In this document: in pieces, positions 1 to 9,056 of the stretch | Numbering within the stretch: position 1 is the first letter of the stretch | Layout of the letters: each line of letters opens with the position of its first letter | Assembly: GCA_039821145.1 (NCBI GenBank) | Contig: JBCBOS010000009.1 | Span: forward strand, 212,114-276,113 | Length of the DNA: 64,000 bases | Reading direction: 5' to 3' | From: JBCCSZ01 sp039821145 | GTDB lineage: Bacteria > Bacteroidota > Bacteroidia > Chitinophagales > Saprospiraceae | Notes under the pieces: model-generated | Seen by the model: the letters and a program-made list of their open reading frames with translations, nothing else | What the model was told of the DNA's origin: nothing | Database searches by the model: none | Translations under genes and position numbers: made by a program

Positions 1-2607
1 CGATACCACTTCTTGCTCATCCAATTGGTAGTGAACCCAAAAATCGCGCTGGCGACTGGAGCCCTTGTTTTGAATCACGACGTCTACCAGTGGAATGTCT
101 GCCGGGCAGGATGTCAATACCGGATAGGAGGGACCTTGTATCCCTGTGATGCTCAGATCGTTTTGGGCAGTGCAATCCGTCAACTGGTGAAGATCGAACA
201 CCGCTGTGGATCGCTGACTGCGCGCACCATTTGCATAGACCGCCTGAACGGCATACCAGTTTTGGACGCTGCTGCTGCTGATGGGAACATCGGCCACATT
301 GCTGGTGACAGTCAACAAACTGTCCATGTATTTTCCCCCCAGTCCATAGATGATGTAGGATTGGGCATTTTCCAAGGCATTCCATCCCAAGCGGACAAAA
401 TCCGGACAGACTTTGAGAATGCGGAAGTTGTCTGGGATCGGCACGAGGTCAAAATTGCTTTGGCTTTGGCTGCTTCCCTTGCTGCTGCGGACCCGGATCA
501 TTCCCTGTCCGTTTTCCACCGATGGGACCTCCCAGTCAAAGTGTCGGGTGCCATCGGCTACAAGCCCCAAAATGGACCAAGACTGCCCATCGTTGTCAGA
601 AAACTCCACCGTGATGACATCTCTTGGGTCTTTTGCATCCCAATGAATGCGCGTGGCTTGGCCTGGCGTCAATTGTTCGCCCCCGATGGGATGGATCAGT
701 TCTATGGCTTTTTCTTGTATTTCGTAGAGAAGGTAATATTCTTGTGGGCCTTTGGGGACAGAGTAGCCTGATATTTCCACGGTATAGACAGTGCTGTTGG
801 GGCGCTGGATTTCGACTTGCTCTACATTGTTGAGGTGGTCATTTCCTTCGGTTGCTGGTTCGAAAAACTGTCCAGAAGTAGCCTGTGGACTGAGTACCCA
901 AGGATAAGAGCTGCGCCCATTGGCATTTTGGACAACCATATCGAGATCGTTGACCAGGGCCAGTTCTGCACTCGGAGAAGCCTCTAAGTCGTGCCAGTAG
1001 ACCATGAATCGGACAGATTCTGCGTCTTGTGGTACATCGATCTGGAACGATTGTGTCTCATTTTGCCCGATGCTGCTTCTGATGTATTGCCCATTCTGAA
1101 TGAGTTCCAAGGCCCGCTTGCCGTTGACCCGTCCCCAGCCATAGGAAAAATCAGGGCCTTTGGGTCCGAGGTCTTCCGCTGTGTTGAGCAGGGCTGCCTT
1201 GATGAGGGCAGAGGGAGGATTTTGGCCGTTGTTGGCTGATCTGTAGGCCTCGTACAGCTGTGCGGCGATGCCAGAGATGACAGGGGCTGCTGCAGAAGAT
1301 CCCATAGAGGTGACGTAGCGATTGTTGGGAGCAGTGGAGAGTTGCCCGTCTCCGTTGGCACAAATGTCTGGCTTGATCCTTCCATCGCTGGCAGGCCCGC
1401 GGCTGCTGGTGGCCACGATCTGGTCTGCATGGTCGACATTGCCCACTGCAATGACATTTTTTCCCATCTTGCTTCCTCCTGTGATGGTTCCCCATCCAAT
1501 GCCCGCCCCAAAACCACAATCTTGTAGGCCCGCATTGCCTGCGGAGAAAACGTGCAGTACATCGTCCTCTACCCTCGTCTTGCGATCGATGGATTGGGCA
1601 AAAATCGTATATCCCCGATTGCACCCCACACCATAAGAGTTGGACGTGATGACAATGCGGTTGTCGATGCCAATGTTGGTGTTGAAGTCTATAGGGTCAA
1701 ATGTATTCAAAACATGGAGCGTCGCAGCTGGAGCAAATCCCTGTTTGCTGGGGTCCAGATTGCCTGCTCCCGTCAGAATGCCCGCTACCACTTCGCCATG
1801 GCTGCCATCTGCTGCCCCGGAAATGGCATCCTGAATGGTTCGGCCCTTGAAATCTATGTGTGGACCGATGAACCCATCATCAGCGATGGCCACGTGAACT
1901 CCTTTTCCCAGAAGTTTTTTGCCAGACTGCCGATTGATGAGATTGGCTCTGTGTCCATAGGTTGCAGGAAGGTCCTCCGTTTCTACAGTTTGTGGATAAT
2001 CTTCGATGTAGCGAACACCGGGCAATTGCGAAAGCTGCTCGACATACCGAGCTTCTGCACTGATGTGGAGGAGCTGGATATGTGGATTTGATCCTTTGAT
2101 TTCCACTTGCATTTTTTGCAGGAGGTAGCGAATCAGGCCTTCGTTGAGATCGGATTGGTACTGCAGAAGCAAGTCAATGCGCTGGGAAGGTTGCGATGGA
2201 TGTTCGAAAAGGGTGGGCGCCACTTTGTCTGTGGGCAGGCGGCGAGCAATCTCTTCGAAGCCCTCAGCAGGCAATTGCTGAAGGGACGCATCGGCGGATA
2301 TGCTGGCCCTGTAGACATTTTGTCCCAGATATTCCTGCAAGATAATTCCGGCTTCTTCCAAAGAGCGGATGGCCTCGGGGGAGGGGACATCTTTGAAGGT
2401 CAACTGTCGATAGTAATGACCTGCGACCAGTTCGCGATGGCTGAAGATGGGTTGCTGGCTGAATTGCTGGAAGGACTGCCGAAGTGGCTTTTGGTGGTCT
2501 TGGTTGGAAAAAGTGGCGTTTGTTTGTGCGCACAAAGGTAGCAGGGAGACAGCTGTGAACAGCCACGCCAATAGGGGTGGAAACAATATGGTTTTACATT
2601 TGGTCAT
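1..2607 (-). CDS. Subtilisin-like (S8) secreted serine protease, C-terminus cut by window edge
   Basis: The frame is open without a stop from the ATG at 2607 to base 1 (869 codons), so the C-terminus lies outside the window. It starts with a signal peptide (basic MTKCK, hydrophobic core, cleavage near LCAQ). A propeptide-like region of about 200 residues follows, then a subtilase domain: Asp243 in IADDG, His270 in DGSHGE, oxyanion Asn358 in SAGNAG, and nucleophile Ser438 in GSSAAAP (family norm GTSMAAP). After about residue 560 come beta-rich segments resembling fibronectin-III and CARDB adhesion modules. The catalytic triad is complete, so the enzyme is probably active and exported; the missing end may hold a T9SS sorting domain (inference). 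Substrate unknown. It is preceded by the epimerase gene with about 110 bp between them. Confidence 0.9.
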   Translation of the reverse strand, partial: MTKCKTILFPPLLAWLFTAVSLLPLCAQTNATFSNQDHQKPLRQSFQQFSQQPIFSHRELVAGHYYRQLTFKDVPSPEAIRSLEEAGIILQEYLGQNVYRASISADASLQQLPAEGFEEIARRLPTDKVAPTLFEHPSQPSQRIDLLLQYQSDLNEGLIRYLLQKMQVEIKGSNPHIQLLHISAEARYVEQLSQLPGVRYIEDYPQTVETEDLPATYGHRANLINRQSGKKLLGKGVHVAIADDGFIGPHIDFKGRTIQDAISGAADGSHGEVVAGILTGAGNLDPSKQGFAPAATLHVLNTFDPIDFNTNIGIDNRIVITSNSYGVGCNRGYTIFAQSIDRKTRVEDDVLHVFSAGNAGLQDCGFGAGIGWGTITGGSKMGKNVIAVGNVDHADQIVATSSRGPASDGRIKPDICANGDGQLSTAPNNRYVTSMGSSAAAPVISGIAAQLYEAYRSANNGQNPPSALIKAALLNTAEDLGPKGPDFSYGWGRVNGKRALELIQNGQYIRSSIGQNETQSFQIDVPQDAESVRFMVYWHDLEASPSAELALVNDLDMVVQNANGRSSYPWVLSPQATSGQFFEPATEGNDHLNNVEQVEIQRPNSTVYTVEISGYSVPKGPQEYYLLYEIQEKAIELIHPIGGEQLTPGQATRIHWDAKDPRDVITVEFSDNDGQSWSILGLVADGTRHFDWEVPSVENGQGMIRVRSSKGSSQSQSNFDLVPIPDNFRILKVCPDFVRLGWNALENAQSYIIYGLGGKYMDSLLTVTSNVADVPISSSSVQNWYAVQAVYANGARSQRSTAVFDLHQLTDCTAQNDLSITGIQGPSYPVLTSCPADIPLVDVVIQNKGSSRQRDFWVHYQLDEQEVVS

Positions 2608-2717
2608 GCAACTTCCCTGAAAGTAGGCGAACAAACCTTTGTTAATGGCAAGCATGAATATACGCCATAATCAAAAGGATTGCAAGTAGAATGCCGGAAT
2701 TTGCGATGGGGGGAAAC

Positions 2718-3722
2718 TCAGGGGGACGAATGATCCAACTGAAAGGCTTTGCAAATGCGCTCAAGGGTTTGGTCAATGGGGGTATATTCAAAATTTAACT
2801 CATCTCTGGATCGCTCATTGTCATAGTAAAAGGTATGAGATGTCAGCTTTGCAATGTCCCTCGGCAGGGGCGTTTTGACGCCCAGCAATTGGGTGGGAAA
2901 AGACAGGACATTGGCAACAGTTTGTGCCAGCCAGGGGGCCACGCGCACGGAGGGTGGCTGTCGGTCCAATCGGCGGGCAATGTCGCTGAACAACTCTTTG
3001 TAGCTTTTATTGACTGCCGAAGCGATGAATCGCCTGTTTTTGAGGGGGCTTTCCATGAGACTGACACTCATGCTGGCCACGTCATTGGCATCTACGAAGG
3101 CCGATCCTCCCACCGGGTAAAAGCGGAGGCCATCCCACACCTTGGTGAAAAATTGACTGCTTCCCTTGCCCCAGATGCCCTGTCCCAATACAATGGCAGG
3201 GTTGATGATGGCCACGTTCAGGCCCTCCGCCATGCCGCGCCAAGCCTCCTGTTCGGCCAGGTACTTGCTGATGGCGTAGGAAGAATTGAGCGGATTGCGC
3301 TCCCATTTGGACTTTTCGCTGATCTGCTCCTTGTCCTTGCGCCTTCCAATCGCCGCAATGGAGCTGACGTGCAGAAATTTGTCTACCCCTGCCTTCAGGG
3401 CTGCGTTGACGACATTGGCCGTTCCCTCTACATTGACCTTTCGCATCAAGTCTTCTTCTCCGGGATGGCTGCTGACAATGGCTGCTGCGTGGTACACCTG
3501 CTGGATGTCTTCCATCACATCGTCCAGGAAAAAGATGTCTAGGATGTCTCCCTCTACCCACTCGATTTGGTCTTGGATGTCGGCCACCAACTGCATGGAG
3601 CTGTCCTTGCGCCGGACGGCCCGGATGCGGTGATAGCCTTTGTTGAGCAATTGCCTGAGGAGGTGAGAACCCACCAAGCCCGTTCCTCCGGTAACCAATA
3701 TGGTGGTGTCTTTGTCAGGCAT
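2718..3722 (-). CDS. NAD(P)-dependent epimerase/dehydratase (extended SDR)
   Basis: A 334-residue extended short-chain dehydrogenase/reductase. The Rossmann motif VTGGTGLVGSH sits at residues 9-19, and the catalytic Tyr149-x3-Lys153 in SYAISK, with a Ser near 121, is intact. The family includes dihydroflavonol reductase-like and sugar epimerases; the substrate cannot be read from sequence. I prefer the ATG at 3722 over the ATG at 3782 because the shorter form begins right at the Rossmann strand and overlaps the anmK stop by only 8 bp (ATGCCTGA), a typical translational coupling. The longer form would overlap anmK by 68 bp. Confidence 0.85.
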   Translation of the reverse strand: MPDKDTTILVTGGTGLVGSHLLRQLLNKGYHRIRAVRRKDSSMQLVADIQDQIEWVEGDILDIFFLDDVMEDIQQVYHAAAIVSSHPGEEDLMRKVNVEGTANVVNAALKAGVDKFLHVSSIAAIGRRKDKEQISEKSKWERNPLNSSYAISKYLAEQEAWRGMAEGLNVAIINPAIVLGQGIWGKGSSQFFTKVWDGLRFYPVGGSAFVDANDVASMSVSLMESPLKNRRFIASAVNKSYKELFSDIARRLDRQPPSVRVAPWLAQTVANVLSFPTQLLGVKTPLPRDIAKLTSHTFYYDNERSRDELNFEYTPIDQTLERICKAFQLDHSSP

Positions 3723-4842
3723 GCAGCGATGGTTGTTTCCATCCTTGGTGAATGGCCCCTCCGACAGCATTGCGGGAGGCACCGGTGACGCTGGACAGAC
3801 AATTGGGAATGTGTTCGAGTCGGAAAACGCCCATCAAGCCCATGAGCAGGGCTTCTTTGTATTCAATGATGGATCGATCGGGAATGACCAGATGTACCTG
3901 CCGGTCTCGATTGGTGTATTCGCGAATTTTTTCGAGCAAAAACGAATTCAGTGCTCCTCCTCCGCTGACAAACAACTCATAAGAGACTTTGTCAAATGAT
4001 TCCTGTTGGACGATTTGCTGGATGGCCTGCTGGCATTGCTGGGCCAGTTGGCAAACGGCTGTGTGCATTCGATCTTCCACCGATCCTTGTGCATTCAGAT
4101 ACAATGGGCAGACCTCTTGCTTGACCCATTGGTTGTCCAGAGATTTGGGGTAGCTCAGTTGGTAGTAGGGATTTTGGTTGGCCTTTTGGAGCAAGTCTTC
4201 CAGCAGCTGTCCTGAAGCGGCGATCTTTCCGTCCTCGTCATATGGCTGTCCGATGCTCTGGGCCAGGGCATTGAAGACTTGATTGGCGGCTGCTAGGTCG
4301 AAGGCGACAATTTTGCTTCCCGTATTGCAGCTGATGTTGGCAATGCCTCCCAGGTTGAGATAAAAGTCGTGTCCAGGGAAGAGGTGTCGGTCGGCCAGCG
4401 GTGCCAGTGGCGCTCCTTGGCCTCCATTGGCCAGGTCTTGGGCTCTGAAGTCGCTCACGACGGTGTATCCTGTAGCGGATGCGATGGCGGCCCCTTCGCC
4501 AATCTGTGCGGTCATCTGCTTCTCTGGATGGTGAAAAATGGTGTGGCCATGCGAGGCGATCAGATCGGGTTGGAGCGAATGTTGGGCAATGAATCGCTGA
4601 ATCATATCCCCAAACAATAAGCCCAATTGGGCATGGGTATGGGCATAGGAAAGTGCATTGGCGAAAGGGAGCTGACTGAGTCGTTGGATCCATTCTTCTT
4701 GGTAGGGAAATGTTTGGGCGGCTTTCAATTCCCAATTCTTCAGACGGCCGTCTTCCAAGAAAAAGTCGGCGGCAGCAAGGTCAACTCCGTCGAGCGAACT
4801 GCCGGACATCAGCCCGATTGCCAGGTATTTGCGATGACTCAT
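3715..4842 (-). CDS. anmK: Anhydro-N-acetylmuramic acid kinase
   Basis: This 375-residue protein has the usual AnmK length and the ATP-binding N-terminal signature GLMSGSSLDGVD (residues 10-21). Further family blocks are SHGHTIFHHP, the Asp-containing DFRAQD and the C-terminal FVSGGGALN. AnmK cleaves and phosphorylates 1,6-anhydro-MurNAc to MurNAc-6-phosphate in cytoplasmic peptidoglycan recycling. The gene overlaps the following epimerase gene by 8 bp, so the two are probably co-expressed. No murQ is in the window. Confidence 0.93.
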   Translation of the reverse strand: MSHRKYLAIGLMSGSSLDGVDLAAADFFLEDGRLKNWELKAAQTFPYQEEWIQRLSQLPFANALSYAHTHAQLGLLFGDMIQRFIAQHSLQPDLIASHGHTIFHHPEKQMTAQIGEGAAIASATGYTVVSDFRAQDLANGGQGAPLAPLADRHLFPGHDFYLNLGGIANISCNTGSKIVAFDLAAANQVFNALAQSIGQPYDEDGKIAASGQLLEDLLQKANQNPYYQLSYPKSLDNQWVKQEVCPLYLNAQGSVEDRMHTAVCQLAQQCQQAIQQIVQQESFDKVSYELFVSGGGALNSFLLEKIREYTNRDRQVHLVIPDRSIIEYKEALLMGLMGVFRLEHIPNCLSSVTGASRNAVGGAIHQGWKQPSLHA

Positions 4843-5056
4843 TGTTCTGCTTTGCCAGTTTTCATAAACGTGTGATCAGTCACTTTGTCGTGGGTTTTCT
4901 TCTGCATTGCGTTGGCAATTTCCACCTTGTGTTGGTGTACGAAGGGGACAGAAGGTGGTTGCGCAGTAGAAAGGACTTATTGTACTTGTTGAGCAGGCCT
5001 CGTGATAGTTCAACAATCGGCAGGCAAGGTAAGTTTTTTTGTTGAGGAGCAAAACA

Positions 5057-5091
5057 AATCCCGAAACTCCAATCAGAGAAGTTTCGGGATT
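5057..5091 (-). terminator. Rho-independent terminator after the PorE-like gene
   Basis: A perfect 12-bp inverted repeat (arms 5057-5068 and 5080-5091, 11-nt loop) lies 30 bp beyond the stop codon of the minus-strand gene at 5121. On the minus strand the stem is followed by a T-rich stretch (TTTGTTTT). Confidence 0.8.
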
Positions 5092-5120
5092 CGATGATTG
5101 TATTTGGGCAAGGCCTTCGA

Positions 5121-7781
5121 TCAGAAGACGAGTATCTTGATCTCCAGGCGTTGGTTTTCCATGTGTTGAGTTCGAGTGCAAAGTACACCGTTGCGGCAGT
5201 CGTTGAGCAGTTTGGTCTCGCCATAGCCTCTTGCCGTGAGGCGGTCTTGGTCGATGCCGTTGGTCACCAGGTAGGCCACAGCAGATTCGGCGCGGTAGCG
5301 CGACAGGGTTTTGTTGACCGTGTCTTCTCCAAAGCTGCTGGTGTAGCCACCGATTTCGATGCGGAGGGTAGGGTGGTCCTGCAAGACGCCGAGCAATCGG
5401 TCCAGTTGTGCCCTGATGTCGGGAGTGACTTCGTAGGCAAATTCATTGAAAGTGTATTTGATGTCAGGCAATTCGAAGGTTTGGCCGGCCGTGACGTCTG
5501 AATTTGCCAAGGCCAGGTCCAGGTCGTCGTAGGATCGGAAGCTGCTGTAGCTGGCCGAGGAGCGACTTTCATATGCCGGACTGGGGTTTTCGATGAAGGT
5601 TGGCTCCGGGTTGGGCGCACTGCTTTCCACGATTCCCTTCGACTCGTACAAGTCTTCCTTGTCGGCTGGTGCCGTTGTTGGATCATTGGCTTGTAGAGAA
5701 GGGGGAAGCGAGCTGGGAATGTCGGACTGGTATTCTTCCTCTGTGACCAAAGGCTCCTCTGTGGCGCTGGGCTCTACCAATACCTCTTCTGGTATTTGCA
5801 AGCTGCCATCTGTTGGCTCTGGGGCTGTTTCTTCGATGGGCGCTGCTGTCTCCAGGTCATCTGGGGCAGGGGGTATCACCTCTTCCGGTGCCTCTTCCCA
5901 TTCGATCAGGTCTTCCTCTTCTTCCAGCATTTCAGCTTCTGGAGCAGGAGGAGCCGCCTCCACCGTTTCTGTTGGATTTTCCTCGGATGCGATGAAATTG
6001 CTTTCTTCTGTTTCGGAGCCATTGTCTGGAAATTCAGCAGAGTATTCTTCTTCTGTGGGCATTGGTTCTTCTGTGGGATTGCTTGGTGGCAGTTGGCCAT
6101 CATCTGTAGAGGGAGCCTCGACGATGTTTTCAGCTTCCACTGGAGGCTCTTCTACAGCTGAATCCAGGGGCGCTTCGCTGGGGATGGGATCGTCAATGGA
6201 TGCATCGACAGCTGGTACTTCCGTCACCGTTTCTGCCACTTCTTCTGAAATGGGTTCCTCTTCAGATTCAGTGGGAATGCTGTAGGTCGGCGCTGCTGCT
6301 GCATCACTTTTCACTTCCTCCGCAGCTGTTTCCAGGGTAGCGTTTTTCATGGGCTGAATGGCGACCTCTTCTGTTGCCTCATTGCTCGCTTCATCCTGTG
6401 GTTGTGAGCTTACTGGCATTTGTTCCTCAGTCGCATCAATCAGGGGAGGTTCTTCGGTTACCACAGGCTCTTCTGTGGCATCTTCAAAGGTCAGGAGCTG
6501 GTGGTCTTCTTCCTGGTCCTCCATGTCCTTGGGCAGGAAAAAGAAGATGTCGTCGTCTCCGCCGTCTCTGGAGGAGGTAAACATGCCCTTGTCTCCCTCT
6601 TTTCTGACAAAAATGGAGATGTCGTCCAGCGGGCTGTTGATGGGGCGGCCGATGTTGACGGGTTTGATCCAATTGCCATCGGCATCTTTTTCTGTGTAAA
6701 ACAGGTCAAAACCTCCATAGCCGGGATGTCCTTTGGAGCTGAAATACAGGCGTCCTTTGTGATCGACAAAGGGAAAGCCTTCGTTCATGGAGGTATTGAT
6801 GATGGTGCCCAAATTGCGGGGCTTTCCCCATTCGCCATCTTCCTGGCGCTGAGAGACATAGATGTCCGTACCGCCGACCCCTTGGGCTTTATCCGAGACG
6901 AAAAAGAGCTGCTTGCCATCGGGCGAGATGGCGGGGTGCATGTAGTTGTAGGTCAATCGACAAAAATCGATTTCCTTGACGTTCTTCCACTTTTTGCCAT
7001 CGCTGGACTCTGCACTGAACAGCTGCATGGGGTAGGTGTTCTTTTTATTGGCCACCTTGCTGTTGCGGGTGAAGACTGCCGTGGTGCCATCGGCTGTAAA
7101 ACTGATGGGCCCCGTATTTTTGTTGAGTTCGTTGATCTTGCTGGAGTAGGGCTTGGCTGGTTCAAAGGTATCGTCGAGATTGCCGGCGCTGAAGTAGAGC
7201 TTGACAAAATCCCGTCCTGTGGTTCCCGACTTTTGCTTGAGCAGTTTGATGCCCTGAGGTCTGTCCGAGGAAAAGACGATGCCATCGTTGAAGATGACGG
7301 GGGCAGAGTCGTCGGTATCGCTGTTTTGGGTAAAACTTTTGACGCGCATGTTGGGGAAGACGGGCTGGATGTTCTTGACCTCGGCGCAAGAAATGGCCAG
7401 GAGTCGACCGCGCTCGTCATCCGGACGGCGTTCGCTGTATTTGTTGAACCATTGGCGAGCCTCGTCGTACTTCTCGTTGCTCATGAGGGTTTCTCCGTAA
7501 TAGAGGTAGGTGATGTCCTTGGCGCGTTCTTCCTGGACGATTTCCTCGTACAGCTTTTCTGCTTCCTTGGTCTTGTTGATGACCTTGTAGCAAAAGGCTA
7601 GTTTTGTCTTGTTGGATAGGTTGCTTTTTTTCCGTAGTAGCTGTTCGTAGGCAGGAATGGCGGCGGAGTACTCGTTTAGTTTGTAGAGCTCATCCGCTTT
7701 TTTCTGCTTTTTCGACTGCGCAAAAACGCTTGCACTGACCAAGAGGACAAGGATTGTTAGGGTATATTTTAATCCTTTCAT
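5121..7781 (-). CDS. PorE-like outer membrane protein: TPR, PD40 repeats, acidic linker, OmpA C-terminal domain
   Basis: 886 residues from the ATG at 7781; a TTG two codons upstream is less likely. Order: signal peptide (cleavage near VFAQ); TPR-like helices at about 25-120; PD40/WD40-like beta-propeller repeats at about 165-425 (for example ISPDGKQLFFVSD and DHKGRLYFSSKG); an acidic Glu/Pro/Ala-rich low-complexity region at about 430-750; OmpA-like peptidoglycan-binding domain at about 775-886. This resembles PorE, which anchors the T9SS to peptidoglycan, except that PorE carries a carboxypeptidase-regulatory domain where this protein has the acidic linker. The OmpA loop reads GYTSSFG instead of the usual GHTDxxG, so the diaminopimelate-binding Asp is absent. 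The assignment to T9SS is inference. Confidence 0.82.
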   Translation of the reverse strand: MKGLKYTLTILVLLVSASVFAQSKKQKKADELYKLNEYSAAIPAYEQLLRKKSNLSNKTKLAFCYKVINKTKEAEKLYEEIVQEERAKDITYLYYGETLMSNEKYDEARQWFNKYSERRPDDERGRLLAISCAEVKNIQPVFPNMRVKSFTQNSDTDDSAPVIFNDGIVFSSDRPQGIKLLKQKSGTTGRDFVKLYFSAGNLDDTFEPAKPYSSKINELNKNTGPISFTADGTTAVFTRNSKVANKKNTYPMQLFSAESSDGKKWKNVKEIDFCRLTYNYMHPAISPDGKQLFFVSDKAQGVGGTDIYVSQRQEDGEWGKPRNLGTIINTSMNEGFPFVDHKGRLYFSSKGHPGYGGFDLFYTEKDADGNWIKPVNIGRPINSPLDDISIFVRKEGDKGMFTSSRDGGDDDIFFFLPKDMEDQEEDHQLLTFEDATEEPVVTEEPPLIDATEEQMPVSSQPQDEASNEATEEVAIQPMKNATLETAAEEVKSDAAAAPTYSIPTESEEEPISEEVAETVTEVPAVDASIDDPIPSEAPLDSAVEEPPVEAENIVEAPSTDDGQLPPSNPTEEPMPTEEEYSAEFPDNGSETEESNFIASEENPTETVEAAPPAPEAEMLEEEEDLIEWEEAPEEVIPPAPDDLETAAPIEETAPEPTDGSLQIPEEVLVEPSATEEPLVTEEEYQSDIPSSLPPSLQANDPTTAPADKEDLYESKGIVESSAPNPEPTFIENPSPAYESRSSASYSSFRSYDDLDLALANSDVTAGQTFELPDIKYTFNEFAYEVTPDIRAQLDRLLGVLQDHPTLRIEIGGYTSSFGEDTVNKTLSRYRAESAVAYLVTNGIDQDRLTARGYGETKLLNDCRNGVLCTRTQHMENQRLEIKILVF

Positions 7782-7996
7782 TATCAATCAATTTTATAAC
7801 TTCGTATTTGAGATGTAAACCAAAAATTGTGCAAAAAATAGATCAGTCGATGAATTTAAAACGGCGAGGGTTGGGGAATGCCTCTGTGAACCAATAGTTT
7901 ATGTAATGTCAAATATACAAGGCAATCAAAATCAGTTGGTTGGTACTTGTGGCTGCTTTATGTGTTACCTAAGACCAAACGTTGCGTCTAAACAAT

Positions 7997-8004
7997 TAAT
8001 TTTG
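7997..8004 (+). promoter_or_regulatory. -7 promoter box TAATTTTG
   Basis: An exact match to the Bacteroidota -7 consensus TAnnTTTG, 28 bp before the ATG at 8032. No well-spaced TTTG -33 element is visible. Its position inside the in-frame extension from 7906 argues that translation starts at 8032. Confidence 0.45.
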
Positions 8005-8031
8005 GACATATATCATAAAATTATTACGAAA

Positions 8032-8691
8032 ATGCAAAATCTACAAATCATTTGCCTTTTATTGTTCCTCTGCGGTACATTGAACGCCCAGATTTCTGAG
8101 GGGGAGCGCCGGATGAGTCTTGGGATGCGCAATGCTGTGATGTTGGACTTGCCAGACACAGAGCGCAAGTTCGTAGAAAAGTGCTGGAAGGACTACATGA
8201 AGGAGTTCGATGGAAAAACCCGAAAGAACAAAAAGGCAGGGGAGTGGTTTTCAGACAATTGTGAAATCGTGGGAATTGGTGGATCGAGACCCATCGATGT
8301 CTTTGCCAAAGTGGAGGAAGAGGGCGACGATACCGAATTGGCTTTCTGGGTAGATTATGGCGATGAATTTATGACCTCCGACAGCCACCCGGATGCCTAT
8401 GCCGAGACAGAAAAATTCCTGATGCGGTTTGCCCTCTATGTGGCCAAAGAACGGACCGAGTTGGAGTTACAGGCAGAAGAAAAGAGGCTCAAGAAGCAAA
8501 AACAGAGTCTCAAACGGCTCAAACGCGACAATGACCGCTACCACCGAGACATTGAGCAGGCCAAGGATCGAATTCGGAAGGCCGAGGCCAACATCGAAAA
8601 GAACGAAGCAGACCAAGGGGAGGCCAACAAGCAAATTGAGCTACAAGAAGAAGTCATCGAAGAGGTCAAGCGCCGCTTGCAAGATTTTTGA
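8032..8691 (+). CDS. Exported protein of unknown function with C-terminal coiled coil
   Basis: 219 residues from the ATG at 8032. I chose this start because it opens directly with a signal peptide (MQNLQIICLLLFLCGTLNAQ, cleavage after NAQ) and lies just after a consensus -7 box; an in-frame ATG at 7906 would place 42 residues before the signal. The middle part is mixed alpha/beta and acidic. Residues about 140-219 are highly charged (Lys, Arg, Glu, Gln) with heptad spacing, predicting a long coiled coil. No family recognised. Probably periplasmic. It stands alone, with a strong terminator after it. Confidence 0.75.
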   Translation: MQNLQIICLLLFLCGTLNAQISEGERRMSLGMRNAVMLDLPDTERKFVEKCWKDYMKEFDGKTRKNKKAGEWFSDNCEIVGIGGSRPIDVFAKVEEEGDDTELAFWVDYGDEFMTSDSHPDAYAETEKFLMRFALYVAKERTELELQAEEKRLKKQKQSLKRLKRDNDRYHRDIEQAKDRIRKAEANIEKNEADQGEANKQIELQEEVIEEVKRRLQDF

Positions 8692-8733
8692 CCTCCACAC
8701 AAGGCCAATCTCTCCATTCAGGTCCCTCCAAAT

Positions 8734-8771
8734 CAATTGCCGATGTCACTCGCTGGGTACATCGGCAATTG
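8734..8771 (+). terminator. Rho-independent terminator after the coiled-coil gene
   Basis: A perfect 13-bp stem (8734-8746 with 8759-8771, 12-nt loop) lies 42 bp past the stop at 8691. T-rich sequence starts about 15 bp beyond. Confidence 0.7.
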
Positions 8772-9048
8772 TATGTGAGAATTATTTGTCAATTTTTTGA
8801 TGGTTGATTTGCTGTTTTGCGCCTTTTTGATTACATTGAATAGGCTGTTGATATTACGCATTATCATTATATAGAAGTTGAAATCTTATAATTATTAATA
8901 ATATGTAATTTCTTTTTCACACTGGTCTCTGCCTTTGGGATGGAGCTTTCAAGGGGGATGAGCAGGTTTTCCACAATGCCTGGGAGTTTATCCACAAAAC
9001 TCCTCGCAGATGTTGACTTTACAATTACTTAAAGTGCGTGCAAAGAAT

Positions 9049-9056
9049 TACTTTTG
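9049..9056 (+). promoter_or_regulatory. dnaB -7 promoter box TACTTTTG
   Basis: An exact match to TAnnTTTG, 95 bp before the dnaB ATG and 53 bp after the DnaA-box-like sequence. No convincing -33 TTTG at the usual spacing. Confidence 0.45.

Noticed and set aside
1985..2000. Perfect DnaA box (TTATCCACA on the minus strand)
   Set aside because: It is a single site inside the subtilase coding sequence, expected by chance in this length.
13..2091. Several plus-strand frames over the first 2 kb (e.g. 13-771, 1552-2091)
   Set aside because: A single minus-strand frame reads through the whole region with signal peptide and subtilase triad; the plus frames are shadows.
6420..7601. 393-residue open frame on the plus strand opposite the PorE-like gene
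   Set aside because: Antisense shadow of a real gene with signal peptide and OmpA domain; no recognisable motif or start context.
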